Assembly: GCF_001269925.1 (NCBI RefSeq)
Contig: NZ_LHVO01000060.1
Span: 1 to 64,000, forward strand
Source: Pseudomonas sp. MIACH
GTDB lineage: Bacteria; Pseudomonadota; Gammaproteobacteria; Pseudomonadales; Pseudomonadaceae
Direction of reading: 5' to 3'
Length of the DNA stretch: 64,000 nt
Shown here piece after piece: positions 52,547 through 61,119 of this stretch. Under the pieces are notes generated by a model. That model ran no database searches, had not been told where the DNA came from, and saw nothing but the letters and a program-made list of their open reading frames with translations. Both the position numbers and the translations under genes were made by a program. Each line of letters opens with the position of its first letter. The first letter of the stretch is position 1.

Positions 52547-53553
52547 GACCTTGCACGCTCCTGAAGGCGAATCGGGGCCGGGGCGGCGAACAGGCAGCGC
52601 GCCATGTGCCCGTCCTGTTCGACTTCGGGGATGTTTTGCGCGCAGGCCGGGATCGCCTGTCCGCAACGATTGCGGAACGCACACCCTTGCTGTTCGCCGA
52701 CCAGACTCGGCACCAGGCCTGGAATCGAACCCAGCGCCTCACCCGGTTTGGTCCGGCCAGGGATTGGAATACTCGCCAGCAGACCCCGGGTGTACGGATG
52801 CTGCGGGTTCTCGAACAGTTGCAGGGCAGGGGCGGTTTCGACGATTTCCCCGGCATACATCACGGCGACCCGGTCGGCGATCCGTGCCACCAGCCCAAGG
52901 TCGTGGGTGATGAAGATCACCGCCAGGCCGAGTTCTTTCTGAATGTCGCGGATCAAGCGCAGGATCTGCGCTTGAATGGTCACGTCCAGCGCCGTGGTGG
53001 GCTCATCAGCGATGATCAGGTCCGGTTCGCACATCAACGCCATGGCGATGATCACCCGCTGGCGCAGGCCGCCGGAAAGCTGATGCGGATACTGACGCAA
53101 GCGCTCGGTGGCATTGCTGATCCCGACCTTCTCCAGCATCTGCGCGGCGCGCGCCAGGGCCTCCTTGCGTGAGACCTTGCGATGCTGGGTCAGTACCTCG
53201 CTGAGTTGATCGCCAATGCTGTAGGCCGGGTTCAGCGAGGTCATTGGCTCCTGGAAGATCATCGCCAGGCGGTTGCCGCGCAGGTCGCACATGCGGCGCT
53301 CGCTCTGGCCGAGCATGTCGATGCCGTCCAGCGTCAGCCGGGACGCGGTGCGTTTTGCCTTGCGTGGCAACAGGTCCATCAACGCCAGCGAGGTCAGGGA
53401 TTTGCCGCAGCCGGATTCCCCGACGATGCACAGCATTTCACCGCGCTCGACTTCAAAATTCAGGCCGCGTACGGCATGCAGCATGTCATCCGGCGTCGGG
53501 CTGTTGCCCATGGGGATGTCCACGCGCAGGTTTTCTACATGGAGTAGTGCCAT
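52543..53553 (-). CDS. DppD-type ABC importer ATPase
   Basis: 336-residue ATPase with GESGCGKS, LSGGLRQRV, LIIADEPTTALD and the C-terminal GCAFRNRCGQAIPAC oligo_HPY zinc-like tail. AGAGGGAACC precedes the ATG. It is linked to the second ATPase by an ATGA overlap and lies 32 bases downstream of the permease gene, separated by a short tandem duplication. Confidence 0.92.
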   Translation of the reverse strand: MALLHVENLRVDIPMGNSPTPDDMLHAVRGLNFEVERGEMLCIVGESGCGKSLTSLALMDLLPRKAKRTASRLTLDGIDMLGQSERRMCDLRGNRLAMIFQEPMTSLNPAYSIGDQLSEVLTQHRKVSRKEALARAAQMLEKVGISNATERLRQYPHQLSGGLRQRVIIAMALMCEPDLIIADEPTTALDVTIQAQILRLIRDIQKELGLAVIFITHDLGLVARIADRVAVMYAGEIVETAPALQLFENPQHPYTRGLLASIPIPGRTKPGEALGSIPGLVPSLVGEQQGCAFRNRCGQAIPACAQNIPEVEQDGHMARCLFAAPAPIRLQERARS

Positions 53554-53564
53554 GTTCGGTTCCC

Positions 53565-53597
53565 TCTATCAGTTACGGCGGTCTATCAGTTACGGCC
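53565..53597. repeat. 17-base tandem duplication at permease 3' end
   Basis: TCTATCAGTTACGGC occurs at 53565 and again at 53582 (17-base period). The second copy contains the last sense codons and stop of the DppC-type permease; the first lies just beyond. It looks like a recent slippage duplication. Confidence 0.7.
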
Positions 53598-54488
53598 GTC
53601 GGGCAGGATCAGATCGCGCAGGCCATCGCCGACGAGGTTGATGCCCAGCACCAGAATCATCAGGGCGACGCCGGGAATGGCGATGACCCACGGGGAAAAG
53701 AACATGTAGGGTTTGCCTTCCGCGATCATCAGGCCCCAGGACGGCGTCGGTGGCTGCACGCCAACCCCGAGAAACGACAGTGCTGACTCCAGCAGGATCG
53801 CGTGGGCCATTTCCAGCGTCGCGACAACGATCAGTGCGCCGACCAGATTGGGCAGGATTTCACTGGCCAGAATGCGCAGGGTCGAGCAGCCAAGCGCCTG
53901 GGCCGACGCTACATATTCAGCATCGCGAATCTGTTGCACCGAGGCCCTGACCACCACCGCGAAGCGATCCCATAACAGGCAGCCGAGCAGCACGATCACC
54001 ACTTTCAGTGAGCCGCCCATCAGCGAGGCCGAGGCCAGCGCGACCATCACCACCGGCATCGCCAGCCGGGTGGTGATCAGGTAGCTGATAAACCCATCGA
54101 CCTTGCCGCCGTAGTAGCCTGCCAACAGCCCCATGACCGTGCCGATAAAGCCGGAAATCAGCGCCGCTGCAATGCCGATGAACAGCGAAATACGTGCGCC
54201 GTAGAGCAGCCTCGACAAGTAGTCACGGCCCAGCTTGTCGGTGCCGAGCACGTATTCCCAGGTGCCGTTGGCCATCCATACCGGCGGTTTCATGCGCAGC
54301 ATCACGTCTTGCGCATAGGGGTCGTAAGGTGCCAGCCACGGCGCGAACAGTGCACCCGCGAAGATAATCAGCAACAACACTGCGCCGATGGCGAAACCAC
54401 GATGACGCAAGCTCTTGCCAAGTACTCGGCTCAGGCTGCTCGGTGGTGGCAGGTAGTCATTGATCGCGAGGGTAGTGGGGGTGCTCAT
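53586..54488 (-). CDS. DppC-type ABC importer permease
   Basis: 300-residue inner-membrane protein with a cytoplasmic N-terminal extension, one helix and a five-helix core. The EAA-like loop ASAQALGCSTLRILASEILP is at about 199-218. A perfect TAGGAGG ribosome site overlaps the upstream permease's stop. The order in the operon is binding protein, DppB, DppC, DppD, DppF, M20, M20. Confidence 0.9.
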   Translation of the reverse strand: MSTPTTLAINDYLPPPSSLSRVLGKSLRHRGFAIGAVLLLIIFAGALFAPWLAPYDPYAQDVMLRMKPPVWMANGTWEYVLGTDKLGRDYLSRLLYGARISLFIGIAAALISGFIGTVMGLLAGYYGGKVDGFISYLITTRLAMPVVMVALASASLMGGSLKVVIVLLGCLLWDRFAVVVRASVQQIRDAEYVASAQALGCSTLRILASEILPNLVGALIVVATLEMAHAILLESALSFLGVGVQPPTPSWGLMIAEGKPYMFFSPWVIAIPGVALMILVLGINLVGDGLRDLILPDGRN

Positions 54489-54497
54489 GTAAGCCTC

Positions 54498-55415
54498 CTA
54501 GCGCACGCGAATACGCGGGTCGAGCAGTGCGTTGAGCACATCGGCCAGCAACGTGAGGATGATGTAGATCACTGCAATCAGCAGGACCACGGCCTGTACC
54601 ACCGGAAAGTCGTCACGGGCGATGGCGTCCCAGGCGAGTTGCCCGATGCCCTGCAGGGAGAACACGGTTTCGATCACCACCGAGCCGCCGAGCATGAAGC
54701 CGAACTCCACCGCCGCCAGCGCGACGACCGGAATCAGGGCGTTGCGCAGTGCATGCTTGAACAACACGCGGGCAGGGCGCAGGCCCTTGGCGCGGGCGGT
54801 GCGGATGTAGTCGGAACTGAGCACATCAAGCATGCCGGCGCGGGTCAGGCGCATGATTGCCGGCGTCGCGTAGTAGCCCAGGGCAATGGCCGGCATGACG
54901 AAGTGCAGCAGGGTCGAGTTGCCGGACACCGGCAGCCACTTGAGCGTCACCGCGAACACCACGATCAACATCAGCGCAAACCAGAAGCTTGGCATCGCCT
55001 GACCCAGCACCGCGATGCTCAAGGCCAACCGGTCAACCCAGGTGTCGCGTTTGACTGCGGCCAAAACGCCCAGTGGAATGGCCACCAGCAAGGCGATTCC
55101 CAGCGCCATGGCACCCAGCCCCAGGGTAATCGGCAAGCGGCTGGCGACGAGGTTGTAGACCGATTCCTGAAAGAAAAACGAGTTGCCCAGGTCCAGCCGC
55201 AGCAAATCGCCCAGCCAGTTGAAGTACTGGGTCGGCAGCGGTTTGTTCAAGCCGTACTGCACGCGAATCTGTTCGATCTGTTCGCTGGTGGCTTCCGGTC
55301 CGCCAATGGCGGTGGCGAGGTCGCCGGACAGGTGCAAAAGAGAAAAGCTGATCACCGACACGGTAATGGCAACGCAAATGGCGATGCCCAGGCGGCGCAG
55401 AAGGAATCCAAGCAT
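54498..55415 (-). CDS. DppB-type ABC importer permease
   Basis: 305-residue permease with about six helices and the EAA loop TARAKGLRPARVLFKHALRN (about 213-232). The ATG at 55415 (MLGFLLRRLG) has AGGA eight bases upstream, so it is preferred to the ATG at 55430 and the TTG at 55436. Pairs with the DppC-type protein. Confidence 0.88.
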   Translation of the reverse strand: MLGFLLRRLGIAICVAITVSVISFSLLHLSGDLATAIGGPEATSEQIEQIRVQYGLNKPLPTQYFNWLGDLLRLDLGNSFFFQESVYNLVASRLPITLGLGAMALGIALLVAIPLGVLAAVKRDTWVDRLALSIAVLGQAMPSFWFALMLIVVFAVTLKWLPVSGNSTLLHFVMPAIALGYYATPAIMRLTRAGMLDVLSSDYIRTARAKGLRPARVLFKHALRNALIPVVALAAVEFGFMLGGSVVIETVFSLQGIGQLAWDAIARDDFPVVQAVVLLIAVIYIILTLLADVLNALLDPRIRVR

Positions 55416-55496
55416 GGCAAGTTTCCTCATATCCAATGGATGACAAGTGTCAGGACGTGTCCGTGGCGCACGAGAGTCCGTGCGCCCGGTGACGTA

Positions 55497-57017
55497 TTAC
55501 TTCCACGTGGACTCGACGAAACGCGGCAGCTCATCCGGGTACGGTGTGAACGCGAGTTCCGAGGTGTAGGCGTAGTTCATCGAGTAGTTGAACAGCGGCG
55601 CCCAGTAGGCCTGCTCGCTGATGCGTTGCAAGGCCTTGCGGTAGTTGTCCTTGCGCACTTGGGGGTCGAGGGCATTGTCGGCGGTCTGCAACCAGCCCTG
55701 GACTTGTGGGTCCTTGATGTTGTCGTCCGGATTGCCCTTGAACCAGGTACCGGCCGACGCCGAGGTGTCGAGGATCGAGAACGAGCCCCAGGCCTGAAAC
55801 GACATGGGCACCTTGCCGCCACGTTGCTGATCGCGCAGGGCGGCGTACTTCAAGTAGCGCAGCTTGGCGTTGATGCCCACCGCGCGCAGGTTGCCGATGA
55901 TGGCTTCGACGTAATCACGGTCGCGATAAGCGAAGATTTCTGTCTCGAAGCCATTTGGGTAACCGGCTTCGGCGAGCAGCGCCTTGGCCTTGGCGGGGTC
56001 ATAGTTGTAGACCGTGGCCGCGGTGGTGTCGCAACCGAACTGGCCTGGATAACAGGCAACCTGCAAGGGCTTGGCTTCGCCACCCACCAATTGCGTGGCC
56101 AGCGCATTGCGGTTGATCGCATGGTTGATGGCCTGGCGCACCTTGAGGTTCTTCATCGGTGAGTTTTCAGTGGAGGTGCCGCGTGCATCAAGAATCAGGA
56201 AACCGATGCGCATGGTTTCGCCACTGGTCACGGTCAGGTTTGGCATACCTTTGAGGTCGACCGCCTGATCCGAGGTCACACGCCAGGTCCAGTCGACACC
56301 GTCGGTCATCAACTCGGCCAGACGGGTTTCTGCATCCGGGATCACGCGGAACTTGAGGTGGCTGATATGGGGCTTGCCTTGTGGGCTGTCCGGGAAGTAG
56401 TCCTTGTTGATCTCCATGATCACGCCTTCGCCGGCCACCACCGACAAGGCTTTATACGGCCCGGTGCCAATTGGCTTGCGACTGAATTCGGCCAGGCCGA
56501 CCTTCTCGAAGTACTGCTTGGGAAACATCGGAACGGCGTTGGACAGGTATTCCAGTGCCGGCGGAAAAGGCTTCTTCAAATACAGGCGGACGCTGTAGTC
56601 ACCGGTTTTTTCGGCGCTCTTGATCCAGTCTACGTTTTGCACGGTAACGACTTTCGCTTCGGGCGACACCACGTAGTTGAGGGTGAACACCACGTCGTCG
56701 GCGGTGAAGGCGTCGCCGTTGTGAAATTTGACGCCCTTGCGCAGCTCAAAATCGAGGGTGGTGTCGTCGACCTGTTTCCAGCTGGTGGCCAGCATGGGTT
56801 TGTATTCGCCGCTTTTGGGGTCGCGGTAGATCAGGTTGTCCCAGATCAGCCGGCCGAGAATCACGCCTTCGCGTAAATCGTTGTGATAGGGGCTGATGTT
56901 TTCAGGCTCGCTGTCGGAAGCGTAAACCAGGGTGTCGTTGGCTTTGCCGGCATGCGCCGGAAAGCTGCTGATAAGACCCATCAGCGCAATACTGCAGGCG
57001 AAACCTTTGATGCCCAT
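55497..57017 (-). CDS. Family-5 periplasmic substrate-binding protein
   Basis: 506-residue DppA/OppA-type binding protein with a cleavable signal peptide (MGIKGFACSIALMGL, cleavage after AHAG), not a lipoprotein. The family segment LDFELRKGVKFHNGDAFTADD (region 94-114) is present. GGAG lies eight bases before the ATG. It is the first gene of the importer/peptidase operon and divergent from a LysR gene with 187 bases between. The ligand is probably a peptide or peptide-like conjugate, judged by the two M20 peptidases in the operon. Confidence 0.9.
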   Translation of the reverse strand: MGIKGFACSIALMGLISSFPAHAGKANDTLVYASDSEPENISPYHNDLREGVILGRLIWDNLIYRDPKSGEYKPMLATSWKQVDDTTLDFELRKGVKFHNGDAFTADDVVFTLNYVVSPEAKVVTVQNVDWIKSAEKTGDYSVRLYLKKPFPPALEYLSNAVPMFPKQYFEKVGLAEFSRKPIGTGPYKALSVVAGEGVIMEINKDYFPDSPQGKPHISHLKFRVIPDAETRLAELMTDGVDWTWRVTSDQAVDLKGMPNLTVTSGETMRIGFLILDARGTSTENSPMKNLKVRQAINHAINRNALATQLVGGEAKPLQVACYPGQFGCDTTAATVYNYDPAKAKALLAEAGYPNGFETEIFAYRDRDYVEAIIGNLRAVGINAKLRYLKYAALRDQQRGGKVPMSFQAWGSFSILDTSASAGTWFKGNPDDNIKDPQVQGWLQTADNALDPQVRKDNYRKALQRISEQAYWAPLFNYSMNYAYTSELAFTPYPDELPRFVESTWK

Positions 57018-57204
57018 GCCGTCGTCTCCGTTGGCGAGAGTGGTTGAATCAAAGGGCAGCGAATCGCAAATGCGTAGAAGGAGGAGGAAAAGGACGGGCG
57101 CTGTTTTTTTTGGTCTGGACACGAATGTAGGGAAGGGCTATCAATGCCACAAGCACAATATTTCGATACTTCCTTTGCCGAAAAGGCAATCTTTGGGGGC
57201 TCCG

Positions 57205-58122
57205 ATGCAGCTGTATGGCGTGCAGTCCACGGCACTGCGCTATTTTCTTGAAGTTGCGCGATGCGGATCGATCAGCGAGGCCTCCGTGCGGCTGAATGTG
57301 GCGGCATCAGCGGTGAGTCGACAAATTTCCAAGCTTGAGTTGGCCCTGGGTGCCAGCCTGTTTGAGCGTCGTGCCCGCGGCATGGTGCTCAGCGAGGCGG
57401 GGGCGCGACTGGCGGCTTATGCGCGCAAGTCGCAGCTTGAGGCCGAGCAGGTGGTGCTGGAAATTACCGAGTTGCACGGCTTGCAGCGCGGTCATGTGCA
57501 TGTGGCTTGTTCGGAAGGATTTGCCTTGGAATACATGCCCAGGAGCATCAGCGCGTTCAGGCGTGAGTACCAGGGCATTCATTTCACGCTGGAGGTCTGT
57601 GCGCCCGCTGAAGCGACCGAGAAGGTTCGCTCCGGTGAAGCCGACCTGGCGATGACGTTCAGCTTGACGCCGCAAAAGGAAATCAAGGTTGAACATGTCC
57701 TGAGCGGGGCGATTTTTGCCGTGGTCTCCAATGCCCATCCCTTGGCCGGGCGCGAGTCTGTCTACCTCGCCGAGTTGCAACCCTGGCCCATTGCGTTACC
57801 CAAGGCTGACACTACGATACGGCAACTCTTCGACATCTGTTGCGGCGTACAGGGGTTGTTGTTCGACCCGGTATTGACCACTAATTACGTTGCCGCGCTC
57901 TACAGTTTCGTCCGTGAAGAGGGAGGCATCAGCCTGGCCAGCGAAATGACCTTGCACCAACAGGTGGCGGACAAGCAGTTGCAATGCTTGCCGATCCTTG
58001 ATGAAGGCATGCAGGCGCGGCGCATCGAACTGCAAAGCATGGCTGGGCGCAATCTACCGGCGGCGGTTTCGGCGTTCAGGGATTTTCTGATCGCTGAGCT
58101 GGCGAAGGCGAAGCGGCGTTGA
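57205..58122 (+). CDS. LysR-family transcriptional regulator
   Basis: 305-residue LTTR with HTH (SISEASVRLNVAASAVSRQI, about 22-41) and effector domain. It is divergent from the peptide importer/M20 operon and is its probable regulator. The start is the ATG after GGGGG; a much longer frame from 56932 overlaps the binding-protein gene and is rejected. An intrinsic terminator follows. Confidence 0.9.
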   Translation: MQLYGVQSTALRYFLEVARCGSISEASVRLNVAASAVSRQISKLELALGASLFERRARGMVLSEAGARLAAYARKSQLEAEQVVLEITELHGLQRGHVHVACSEGFALEYMPRSISAFRREYQGIHFTLEVCAPAEATEKVRSGEADLAMTFSLTPQKEIKVEHVLSGAIFAVVSNAHPLAGRESVYLAELQPWPIALPKADTTIRQLFDICCGVQGLLFDPVLTTNYVAALYSFVREEGGISLASEMTLHQQVADKQLQCLPILDEGMQARRIELQSMAGRNLPAAVSAFRDFLIAELAKAKRR

Positions 58123-58135
58123 AAAGATGAGGTTA

Positions 58136-58170
58136 CTCGCATCTTCCACTTTGGAAGATCAGCGAGTTTT
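58136..58170 (+). terminator. Rho-independent terminator
   Basis: CTCGC-ATCTTCC, a five-base loop, then GGAAGAT and GCGAG form a hairpin followed by four T, 13 bases after the LysR gene. Confidence 0.75.
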
Positions 58171-58297
58171 CCCTGGCTTCCGGATGTTTGAAGGCTCTCA
58201 TGAACAGCAACCTATAGCTTGAGATTTAAAAGGTGTGCGTCTGCTACATCAGCACTCCAATTTTGGGCGATGCTAGGGTTCTAATGGTCGGTAATGC

Positions 58298-59182
58298 CTA
58301 TTTCTTGAAGGCCTCAAGGTTTTCACGGAGCCAGGCGGACAGCGAACGCGGTGGGGTGCCGGTGAGGTCTTCAACCGTAAAGGTTCGTTCTGTCAGTATG
58401 GAATCATGGAAGATGCGATCAAGCCCCACGAGAATCTCGGCTACAAACGGGGAGAGTCCATCGGCAACTAACGCTGAATGCTGTGCGACGGGAGACCGAT
58501 GGGTATAGGCGACTGTGTGGCCTAACAGAACGGACAATTGCTCGGCAACTTGCGGCATTGTCCAATTTCGAGGCCCTGTCAGGTGATACGCACGTTGTGA
58601 GCCTTCTGCTACTTCCTCCAGCAATGCTACGCGCGCCGAGTCTGCTACATCTCGAGTGTCTATCAGGTTCACACGTCCATTGCCTGCGGCGCCTGCCCAA
58701 GTGCCCGTTGCAACAGCGTTGCCAGCACGCTTGAGCACGTCCATGAAGGTTGTAGGTCTCAATACGGTAGACGCGATAGGTTGTTGACCCAGATGTGCTT
58801 CTATCAATGAATGCCAAGCAAATGGATTGAGAGGGGTCGATGGCCCCATCACCGAAAGCTTTACGATGTGCTGCACGCCCATTTCTACGGCAGCGTCAAT
58901 GAGGGCGATCTCGTTGGCGACTTGTTGGGGTGAAGTGCCGTGAGCAATGAACAGTTTCTCGACACCGACAAGCGCTTTTCTGAGCGTGGACGGCTGATCA
59001 AAATCCAACTCGGCAGAGACCACCCCTTGTGGAAAGGTCGTGGATGATTTTTGCCGTGTGAGCGCCAGTATCGTGACGGGGTCTTGCACTAATTGACTGA
59101 TCAATCGCTTGCCTACGCGGCCCGTCGCGCCCGCAACGGCGATGCTCAGTGGTTGCGTCCGATTGGTCGATTGATTGAGCAT
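58298..59182 (-). CDS. NmrA-like NAD(P)-binding reductase
   Basis: 294-residue atypical SDR. The NADP motif GATGRVGKR is at about 18-26, with VVSAELDFDQPSTL and LRPTTFMDVL typical of NmrA/quinone-reductase relatives. It lacks the YxxxK catalytic pair, so it is either a reductase of unusual type or a redox sensor. It is divergent from a TetR gene with a perfect inverted repeat between. The same reductase plus regulator theme occurs at 41464-42811 with an HxlR regulator. Confidence 0.85.
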   Translation of the reverse strand: MLNQSTNRTQPLSIAVAGATGRVGKRLISQLVQDPVTILALTRQKSSTTFPQGVVSAELDFDQPSTLRKALVGVEKLFIAHGTSPQQVANEIALIDAAVEMGVQHIVKLSVMGPSTPLNPFAWHSLIEAHLGQQPIASTVLRPTTFMDVLKRAGNAVATGTWAGAAGNGRVNLIDTRDVADSARVALLEEVAEGSQRAYHLTGPRNWTMPQVAEQLSVLLGHTVAYTHRSPVAQHSALVADGLSPFVAEILVGLDRIFHDSILTERTFTVEDLTGTPPRSLSAWLRENLEAFKK

Positions 59183-59202
59183 GATGAAATCTTCCTATAT
59201 TG

Positions 59203-59241
59203 TGGAACGATCAGTCCAAGTATCCTGGTCTGATCGTTCCA
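59203..59241. promoter_or_regulatory. Perfect inverted repeat, candidate TetR operator
   Basis: TGGAACGATCAG and CTGATCGTTCCA are perfect 12-base arms separated by 15 bases. They fill the 78-base divergent spacer between the NmrA-like gene and the TetR gene. This is the expected place for an autoregulating repressor. Confidence 0.75.
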
Positions 59242-59260
59242 TGTTGTCAACGGAGGATTT

Positions 59261-59869
59261 ATGAGCGGTAAACCGCAATATGACGAAAGTGCAGTCCTGA
59301 AGGCGGCGACGGCTGTTTTCTGGCGGCATGGGTACGCAAACGCATCGGTCAGCGATCTGACTGAGGCAACGGGGTTGTCTCGATCAAGTCTGTACCAGCG
59401 GTTCCATGATAAGGATGGGCTCTTCAACGAGTCTCTTCAGCTATATACCGACCGTGTATTAACGCGAATGAGATCGACCCGGGCACAGACCTCCAAGGCA
59501 AGCGTAGAAGCACTGCTACGAGAGTTTCTTCCGAAGGCATTTGGCGCAGAGCGTCCGCCTGGTTGCCTGATATCTCGCAGTAACGCTGAGCAAGAAGACC
59601 TCACTGCCGCAGGAAAGAAAACCGCGAATTTTGCGGCTTGCCAGCAGCGACAGATTTTTCTGGATATTTTGACTCATGGCCGGTTGGAGGGTGAGATAGG
59701 GCAGCATGTCGATCTGGATCTACTGGCTTGGTATTACTTCGGAATACTGCAGGCTGTGGTAAATCTGCCTTCAGTCGGGGCGACTAACCAGACACTTGGC
59801 GGCCTCATTGATGTCGCGATGTCGGCATGGCCTAAGAGCCAAGATAGTTCGGGTACTGAAACGATATGA
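59261..59869 (+). CDS. TetR-family transcriptional regulator
   Basis: 202-residue repressor with an N-terminal TetR HTH (ATAVFWRHGYANASVSDL, LSRSSLYQRFHDKDGL, about 16-55) and a helical ligand domain containing RPPGCLISRSNAEQED with a Cys. Such members often respond to electrophiles. It is divergent from the NmrA-like reductase, and the palindrome in between is its likely operator. Confidence 0.9.
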   Translation: MSGKPQYDESAVLKAATAVFWRHGYANASVSDLTEATGLSRSSLYQRFHDKDGLFNESLQLYTDRVLTRMRSTRAQTSKASVEALLREFLPKAFGAERPPGCLISRSNAEQEDLTAAGKKTANFAACQQRQIFLDILTHGRLEGEIGQHVDLDLLAWYYFGILQAVVNLPSVGATNQTLGGLIDVAMSAWPKSQDSSGTETI

Positions 59870-60002
59870 GTGAGTAACCCCGATGGTAGGGGTATCCGTT
59901 AAATCGTTGAGCTGGCTCAGTAAAGGTGTAAGCACGCGAAGGGTGCTGGGGCCGGTCGAAGCCGCACGTAACACTTAAGCCTAAGCCCGTACGGCCTCGC
60001 TT

Positions 60003-60032
60003 GCACTCAACTCACACCTCCGAGTTGAGTGC
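60003..60032. repeat. 11-base-arm hairpin near SDR 3' end
   Basis: GCACTCAACTC, an 8-base loop and GAGTTGAGTGC form a perfect hairpin between the convergent TetR and SDR genes. No T-run follows on either strand, so classical termination is uncertain. Bases 59870-60057 hold no gene. Confidence 0.5.
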
Positions 60033-60057
60033 TGAACTCACTCTAAAGCAACTGTGC

Positions 60058-60849
60058 TCATGATTTGGAGCTTGGTCGCCCCGGAATATGACTCAGTATC
60101 GATTTGGAGAAGCCACCGTCGACACATATATCCTGTCCCGTGACATAGGCCGATAAGGGGCTGACGAGAAATTCGATCACGTTCGCGATATCTACGGGCT
60201 CGCCGATTCTCGCCAGCGGAATGATTGCTTCCCGTGCTTTCTTGATCTGGGGGTCGGCATACATTTTTTCCGACATCGGCGTATGGGTCATGCCTGGGGA
60301 CACCACGTTGACACGGATTCCGTCAGGAGCCCACTCCAGCGCGAGCGTCTGGGCCAGCATTGTCAATGCTGCCTTGGTGGGGCTGTACGCGCCTGAGCCT
60401 GCATGCGGAAGCTGGCCAGACATCGACGAGGTAAAGCACGCCGAGCCTCTGCTCTCGCGTAAGTATGGGTAGCTGGCTTTGGCAAGCAGCCAGGCGCCGC
60501 GAAGATTGACCGAGAACATATCGTCCCAGTCCTCAATGGACAAATCACAGATCGCGCCAGGGCTGGCGATGCCGGCATTCGCCACCAACGCGTCGAGCCC
60601 GCCGAATTCCGCTACTGCAGCCGCCACCAGTTGGCTCGGCACCTCAGGGTTGCCGAGGTCTCCGGACAATGCGATGGCGATACCGCCCATGGCCTTGATG
60701 GATTGAACGACGTCTTCCTGCGTAGTCGTGAGTGTGTGTCCGCATACCGCAATTTTCGGCTGCAAGCCCCGGGCAAGGGCCGCCTCCGCGATCCTCAAGC
60801 ATGCAGACGCACCGATACCGCTACTACCGCCACTGACCAAAGCTCTCAT
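60058..60849 (-). CDS. Classical short-chain dehydrogenase/reductase
   Basis: 263-residue NAD(P) enzyme with GGSSGIGAS (about 7-15), VANAG (about 91-95) and the Ser-Tyr-Lys triad (SSMSG...YSPTK). The C-terminal YVTGQDICVDGG is the usual dimer segment. AAGGAG stands seven bases before the chosen ATG, so the longer frame to 60924 is not used. It is divergent from the TIM-barrel gene and part of a sugar/polyol-like module. Confidence 0.9.
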   Translation of the reverse strand: MRALVSGGSSGIGASACLRIAEAALARGLQPKIAVCGHTLTTTQEDVVQSIKAMGGIAIALSGDLGNPEVPSQLVAAAVAEFGGLDALVANAGIASPGAICDLSIEDWDDMFSVNLRGAWLLAKASYPYLRESRGSACFTSSMSGQLPHAGSGAYSPTKAALTMLAQTLALEWAPDGIRVNVVSPGMTHTPMSEKMYADPQIKKAREAIIPLARIGEPVDIANVIEFLVSPLSAYVTGQDICVDGGFSKSILSHIPGRPSSKS

Positions 60850-60922
60850 TGGACACTCCTTCTTATAGTTAGACATTGGGGCAAAAGAGGTTTGTAAAAT
60901 ACGAAAATAGATTTCACTTTGC

Positions 60923-60950
60923 AATCAAATTGACAATGGAATTTGATTCC
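60923..60950. promoter_or_regulatory. Inverted repeat, candidate IclR operator
   Basis: AATCAAATT, an 8-base spacer and AATTTGATT are perfect 9-base arms. A nested GGAAT-TTG-ATTCC palindrome overlaps the right arm (60938-60950). It lies in the spacer between the divergent SDR and TIM-barrel genes. The IclR regulator nearby is a plausible binder. Confidence 0.5.
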
Positions 60951-61119
60951 GTTATCGTTTTTTTCGTCGTCAGATACCCTTGCCAGCGCAGTGTTTATGG
61001 CGGTTCAGATCCATCCATCGTCGCGTTTTCCCGCTAGCGATAGTGGTCCAGGTACAAAATCCATAATACGAATGGCCGTTTTCACTCCAGCGAATACTCA
61101 ACTGAAAGGATGTTTCGAT

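Noticed and set aside
54309..56162. A 617-codon plus-strand frame, long enough to look like a gene
   Set aside because: It spans three genes on the opposite strand (binding protein and both permeases) and has a Gln/His-rich composition typical of antisense frames.
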